A stretch of DNA of 24,495 nt from a virus. The notes beneath the pieces were generated by a model that was given only the letters and a program-made list of their open reading frames with translations, was not told the DNA's origin and did no database searches. Positions 22,141 through 24,495 of this stretch are shown here, in pieces. Positions within the stretch are counted from its first letter, which is position 1. Every line of letters begins with the position of its first letter. The stretch lies in the IMG/VR virus record IMGVR_UViG_3300045996_003777, positions 1-24,495 of that record. One strand, given 5' to 3'. A program made the position numbers and the translations under genes.

Positions 22141-22682
22141 CCGCACAACAAGAAGCAGACGCGCTGGACGAACGGATCCGCGAAGCGCACGGCGTGCTCA
22201 AAGACCTCCGCCGCGAAATGCGCGAGGCCAAACGCATTGGCCCCGCCCTCGCCAAGGCGGCCGTATCCGAAGCCGTCGGCAAGGAAATCGCGACCCTCGG
22301 CGTCGAAACCCGCAAAGCGATGGACATCGCCGTCGACAAAGTCCAGCAAGAGTTCGACCGGCTGACCGAGCTGCTGTTCGGCAAACGCGCCCGCCGCGGC
22401 TACACCCTCCCCGAGTACATCGAGCACCTCGACTACGTCACCCGCGACGACGACATCGCCCGCCGCTACTACGACCTGTTCCGCGCCGGCGACCGGGACG
22501 ACTTCACCTTCGCGATCGAACACGCCAGACTCGACCACAGCCGCGGCTTCTCCGAAGAGGCCCTCGAAGACCTCCGCGGGCTGCTGTTCCTGTTCGTCTG
22601 CGCCCGCCTCGCCGCCCGCTGGTCGGCCGACGGGGAGGCCCCCGCCGTCCTGAGCGTCCGAGTCCACGTCGACCTGGCCTGA
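22137..22682 (+). CDS. Coiled-coil protein of unknown function
   Basis: 181 residues from TTG 22137 (TTGA overlap), with GAGGG upstream. Residues 5-85 are a charged helical region likely to form a coiled coil (DALDERIREAHGVLKDLRRE, MREAKRIGPALAKAAVSEAV, KAMDIAVDKVQQEFDRLTEL). After a short basic break (FGKRARRGYTLPEYIEHLDY) a helical C-terminal part ends hydrophobically (LRGLLFLFVCARLAARWSAD). I considered a small terminase subunit, but no helix-turn-helix is evident and the strand is opposite to terL. It is the last gene before the sharp change in base composition. Confidence 0.6.
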   Translation: MTAQQEADALDERIREAHGVLKDLRREMREAKRIGPALAKAAVSEAVGKEIATLGVETRKAMDIAVDKVQQEFDRLTELLFGKRARRGYTLPEYIEHLDYVTRDDDIARRYYDLFRAGDRDDFTFAIEHARLDHSRGFSEEALEDLRGLLFLFVCARLAARWSADGEAPAVLSVRVHVDLA

Positions 22683-22805
22683 AAGCGGCCCTGACCTGCG
22701 AGTATGCCACTCTGGCCGAACCCAGGTTCGATAACCTGTCCCCGCGGATGCGAGGCTACCCCGCGCTAGCGCCCCGAGGGAGCGTCTAGGGGGGTACCCC
22801 ACCCC

Positions 22806-22823
22806 TGCATAGGTGCTTATGCA
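22806..22823. repeat. TGCATA-ggtgct-TATGCA inverted repeat
   Basis: A perfect 6-bp inverted repeat with a 6-nt loop. Its core CATAGGTGCTTATGCA resembles CATAGGTACCTATGCA in the larger palindrome at 24281-24310 (14 of 16 positions), so related sequences lie toward both ends of the CTAG-rich region. Confidence 0.55.
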
Positions 22824-22920
22824 TACAGGCTGGTCGGGTAGGGGGGTAGCCGGGCCGGGCCGGGCCGGCCGCGCGGCTAGCGCGCTAGGCGCTAGGGGGC
22901 CGAGGCCTAGCGGGGGGCCG

Positions 22921-22965
<45 letters not shown>

Positions 22966-23043
22966 CTAGCCGGGGGGGGGGGCGGTACCGGGCCGGGCCG
23001 TACCTAGGCGCGCGGGGGGGGCGGCGCTACCTACCGCCTACCG

Positions 23044-23142
23044 AAAAAAAAGTGGCGTACCCTAAAGCCAGCGGGTATACTGACGATATACTAGGTATAG
23101 GGGCCCGCCGCTAGGGGGGGCCGCGGGGGCTAGGAGGCCAAA
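23044..23142 (+). promoter_or_regulatory. Control module A (A-tract, hairpin, 22-nt core, start box)
   Basis: Eight As (23044-23051), a weak hairpin TGGC/GCCA (23053-23056 with 23067-23070), and the 22-nt core beginning AGCGGGTATACT and ending GATATAC (23070-23091). The core contains a -10-like TATACT and the dyad GTATA...TATAC, and is followed by AGGTATAGGGG. The start box GCTAGGAGGCCAAA (23129-23142) then abuts the GTG of the next gene. No -35 TTGACA is present. Confidence 0.6.
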
Positions 23143-23397
23143 GTGCAAGACGCTACTACTACCCGGCTACGGACGGAACTCGCGGGCTACGAGCGCCTAG
23201 CGCTAGCCGCTACCGAGCGGCTACGGGCGGCCGAGGCGGCGTGGGCCGCCGCGCGGGCCGCGGCGGACGCGGCCGCGGCGGACGCGGCGACGGCGGCGGT
23301 AGGCGACGCCGAGGCGGAAATGGCGTACTACCTAGAGGAGGCGGACGGGGTCCGGGCCCGCCTAGGCGAGGCCCCGAAGCACGGGCTCTACTACTAG
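23143..23397 (+). CDS. Small Ala-rich helical protein, unknown function
   Basis: 84 residues from GTG 23143, five nt after a perfect GGAGG. The protein is one long Ala/Glu/Arg helix (LRTELAGYERLALAATERLR, AAEAAWAAARAAADAAAADA), then a short end with AEMAYYLEEADGVRARLGEA and a terminal YY. Six of eight Leu codons are CTA, a codon almost unused in the structural genes, and the stop is TAG, as in all three genes here. A coiled-coil or DNA-mimicking helix is possible. No family recognised. The SD and its own control module make expression likely. Confidence 0.6.
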   Translation: MQDATTTRLRTELAGYERLALAATERLRAAEAAWAAARAAADAAAADAATAAVGDAEAEMAYYLEEADGVRARLGEAPKHGLYY

Positions 23398-23429
23398 GGC
23401 GGGGGCCCCGCGCCTAGGGGGGCCGCGCG

Positions 23430-23519
23430 AAAAAAAGTGGCGCTACCCTAAAGGTAGCGGGTATACTGACGATATACACAGTAGGGCCCCCGCCTAGGGG
23501 GCCGGGCTAGGAGGCCAAA
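23430..23519 (+). promoter_or_regulatory. Control module B (A-tract, hairpin, 22-nt core, start box)
   Basis: Seven As (23430-23436); a 7-bp hairpin CGCTACC/GGTAGCG (23441-23447 with 23453-23459); the identical 22-nt core (23456-23477); a G-rich stretch; and the start box GCTAGGAGGCCAAA (23506-23519) abutting ATG 23520. On the minus strand the hairpin is followed by a T-tract, giving an intrinsic-terminator shape. Confidence 0.6.
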
Positions 23520-23672
23520 ATGAGCGGGCTGATCGCGATACTGATTTGGGCGCTACAGCTTTTGAACCCCCAGGCGGGTGACGAGCTACGTACGTACACG
23601 CCGGCGGGCTACCAGATCGAGGAGGACGGTAGCGGTAGCTTCCCGGCCTACCACGAGCTGGGCTACCGCTAG
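23520..23672 (+). CDS. 50-residue protein with short hydrophobic N-terminus
   Basis: ATG 23520 to TAG 23672, five nt after GGAGG of the start box. MSGLIAILIWALQLLNPQ is a short hydrophobic helix (membrane or amphipathic). The rest (AGDELRTYTPAGYQIEEDGS, GSFPAYHELGYR) is polar with four Tyr. The gene is below usual length cut-offs, but its control module is identical to those of its neighbours, which is good support. Function unknown; a small membrane-acting phage protein is the simplest guess. Confidence 0.55.
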   Translation: MSGLIAILIWALQLLNPQAGDELRTYTPAGYQIEEDGSGSFPAYHELGYR

Positions 23673-23690
23673 GGGGCGGGGGGCCGCGGG

Positions 23691-23789
23691 AAAAAAAAGA
23701 TTCGCTACCCCCTAAAGGTAGCGGGTATACTGACGATATACTAGGTATAGGGGCCGCCGCTAGGGGGGCCCGCGGGCTAGGAGGCCAAA
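23691..23789 (+). promoter_or_regulatory. Control module C (A-tract, hairpin, 22-nt core, start box)
   Basis: Eight As (23691-23698); a 7-bp hairpin CGCTACC/GGTAGCG (23703-23709 with 23717-23723, loop two bases longer than in module B); the 22-nt core (23720-23741), then AGGTATAGGGG as in module A; and the start box (23776-23789) abutting ATG 23790. TATACT at 23726-23731 could be the -10, which would put the A-tract near -47 to -40, the place of an UP element. Confidence 0.6.
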
Positions 23790-24059
23790 ATGAGCATCGA
23801 CTACACCACCCAGCGTACGTACGACGAGGCGATCCGAGCGGCCGAGGACGAGGGCCGCGGGCACGTACGCGGCTACTACGCGCGGCTAACCGAGGAGCGG
23901 GGCCTTAGCGCCGAACGCGCGTTCGTCGTAACTACCCAAAAGTTTGTACGTACGGACGACGCATGGTCGGGCCGCGGGAACGACCTACGCCGCGCCTACC
24001 ACGACGGGGCCGCGGCGGCGCTGGAGGGGCTGGCGGACGAGATCCTGGCGCGCGACTAG
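23790..24059 (+). CDS. Small charged helical protein, unknown function
   Basis: 89 residues from ATG 23790 with the GGAGG start box. The content is helical and charged (YTTQRTYDEAIRAAEDEGRG, YYARLTEERGLSAERAFVVT, TTQKFVRTDDAWSGRGNDLR), ending in a helix (AYHDGAAAALEGLADEILAR). Ordinary amino-acid variety and a clean reading frame between a control module and a strong terminator make it the best-supported gene of the right end. No family recognised. Confidence 0.65.
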   Translation: MSIDYTTQRTYDEAIRAAEDEGRGHVRGYYARLTEERGLSAERAFVVTTQKFVRTDDAWSGRGNDLRRAYHDGAAAALEGLADEILARD

Positions 24060-24096
24060 GCGCGCGGGGCCCCCCGCGGGGGGGGGCGGCGCTAGG

Positions 24097-24117
24097 GGGG
24101 GCTACGGCCCCCTTTTT
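24097..24117 (+). terminator. Intrinsic terminator with TACG tetraloop
   Basis: GGGGGC (24097-24102), TACG loop, GCCCCC (24107-24112), then TTTTT (24113-24117). The C(UACG)G loop belongs to the exceptionally stable UNCG class. It lies 38 nt after the stop of the 89-residue gene and closes the plus-strand unit. Confidence 0.85.
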
Positions 24118-24125
24118 CGCGTGGG

Positions 24126-24170
24126 GGGCGGCGCTACCGGGGGCGGCGCTACCGGGGGCGGCGCTACGGG
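24126..24170. repeat. Three 15-bp tandem repeats
   Basis: GGGCGGCGCTACCGG at 24126-24140 and 24141-24155, then GGGCGGCGCTACGGG at 24156-24170. They directly follow the terminator, and the period of 15 bp is about 1.5 helical turns. Confidence 0.85.
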
Positions 24171-24280
24171 GGCTACCGAGCCCCGAAGGGCCTGGGTGGT
24201 AGGGGGGTACGTACCGCCCCGCTACGTGGCGTAGGCGCGGCGCTACCGCGCGGCAGGGGGGGCGGGGGGGGGCCAGCAAG

Positions 24281-24310
24281 CCTACGCACATAGGTACCTA
24301 TGCACGTAGG
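24281..24310. repeat. 30-bp near-perfect palindrome
   Basis: CCTACG-CA-CATAGGTACCTATG-CA-CGTAGG: the central 14 bp are a perfect palindrome, and the outer CCTACG/CGTAGG arms match too; only the two CA dinucleotides break symmetry (26 of 30 positions). It looks like a binding site for a dimeric protein or a cruciform. Confidence 0.8.
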
Positions 24311-24397
24311 CCCCTACCCACCCCGCCGGCGCAGGCGGCCCGGCCCTCCCCCGCGCGGGGGGGGGGCGACGCAAGACTTTTTCTTGACCCTGACTCG

Positions 24398-24495
24398 AAA
24401 TAAAAAAATCCTTTAGCTATGAGAGTTCTGAGGCTATGAGAGCTAAAGGTAGCGGGTATACTGACGATATACACCGTAGTAGGGGGAAAAGCCCC
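24398..24495 (+). promoter_or_regulatory. Control module D (runs off the window edge)
   Basis: An A-rich tract (24398-24408), a 9-bp inverted repeat CCTTTAGCT/AGCTAAAGG with a long loop, and the 22-nt core (24451-24472). Two direct copies of GCTATGAGAG (24416-24425 and 24433-24442, 17 bp apart) lie inside the hairpin. A G-rich stretch follows to the edge; the expected start box and gene would lie just beyond. Confidence 0.6.

Larger units (their letters stand above)
24060..24397. other. Gene-free region with terminator, tandem repeats and palindrome
   Basis: No supported gene on either strand. It contains the terminator (24097-24117), three 15-bp tandem repeats (24126-24170), several G- or C-runs, a 30-bp near-palindrome (24281-24310), and then a sharp change to AT-rich sequence at about 24375 that leads into the fourth control module. 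Confidence 0.6.

Noticed and set aside
22137-22682. Small terminase subunit
   Set aside because: Coiled coil and size would allow it, but no helix-turn-helix is visible and it is read opposite to terL; left as unknown.
22723-22738. tRNA T-arm-like GGTTCGATAACC
   Set aside because: The loop is six nt, and no acceptor, D or anticodon arms can be built around it; it is a simple inverted repeat.
23932-24291. 119-residue minus-strand frame and overlapping plus-strand frames
   Set aside because: They encode Pro/Gly/Ala repeats from G-runs and tandem repeats, overlap the 89-residue gene and terminator, and have no start signal.
23044-24472. Modules as CRISPR or integrase attachment arrays
   Set aside because: Spacing is irregular (386, 264 and 731 bp) and the intervening DNA is coding; their fixed position before start codons fits gene control better.

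Overview
The window is very GC-rich (G/C at most third codon positions, frequent GTG and TTG starts, 4-nt ATGA/GTGA gene overlaps). Its gene families point to a contractile-tailed (myovirus-type) phage or prophage of an actinobacterium. No integrase, repressor, tRNA or host housekeeping gene is visible, so free phage and prophage cannot be told apart, and no species is assigned.

Layout. (1) Positions 1-13969, minus strand: a nearly continuous head and tail block read right to left. Portal, MuF-like head protein, scaffold, head decoration protein, major capsid, connector, a gpS/gp10-like tail-completion protein, a putative tail terminator, contractile sheath, tail tube, tail-assembly chaperone with a probable frameshifted second part, tape measure, LysM tail protein, baseplate hub fused to an NlpC/P60 hydrolase, and a baseplate spike (gpV-like) cut by the window edge. 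Large inverted repeats lie after the MuF-like gene and after the capsid gene. A promoter-like site with an internal dyad precedes the scaffold gene. (2) Positions 14089-18218, plus strand: a compact cassette of 13 small, mostly unrecognised genes (several membrane or secreted) wedged between portal and terminase and read opposite to them. It begins with a TPR-like protein of the kind usually attached to an XRE-type helix-turn-helix, here without that domain. A pair of 14-bp repeats exactly 50 bp apart lies in the divergent region before it. (3) Positions 18202-21721, minus strand: a ParB-domain/DNA methyltransferase fusion, the large terminase subunit, a one-pass membrane protein and a Cys-rich mini-protein. 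(4) Positions 21799-22682, plus strand: two coupled genes of unknown function, the second with a coiled coil. (5) Positions 22683-24495: a region of quite different texture. CTAG, rare elsewhere in the window, becomes very common; short tandem repeats, G-runs and palindromes abound; and Leu CTA and Tyr TAC codons are favoured. It holds three tiny genes, each driven by its own copy of a repeated control module, and a fourth module copy runs to the window edge.

How it fits together: terminase and portal package DNA into a scaffolded, decorated capsid; the tail genes build a contractile tail carrying a peptidoglycan hydrolase in the hub; the ParB-methyltransferase probably modifies phage DNA. 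The plus-strand cassette and the right-end module array are the accessory parts most likely to hold undescribed biology. The right-end array (22-nt core, hairpin with covarying arms, shared translation-start box) is the strongest candidate for a previously undescribed regulatory system.
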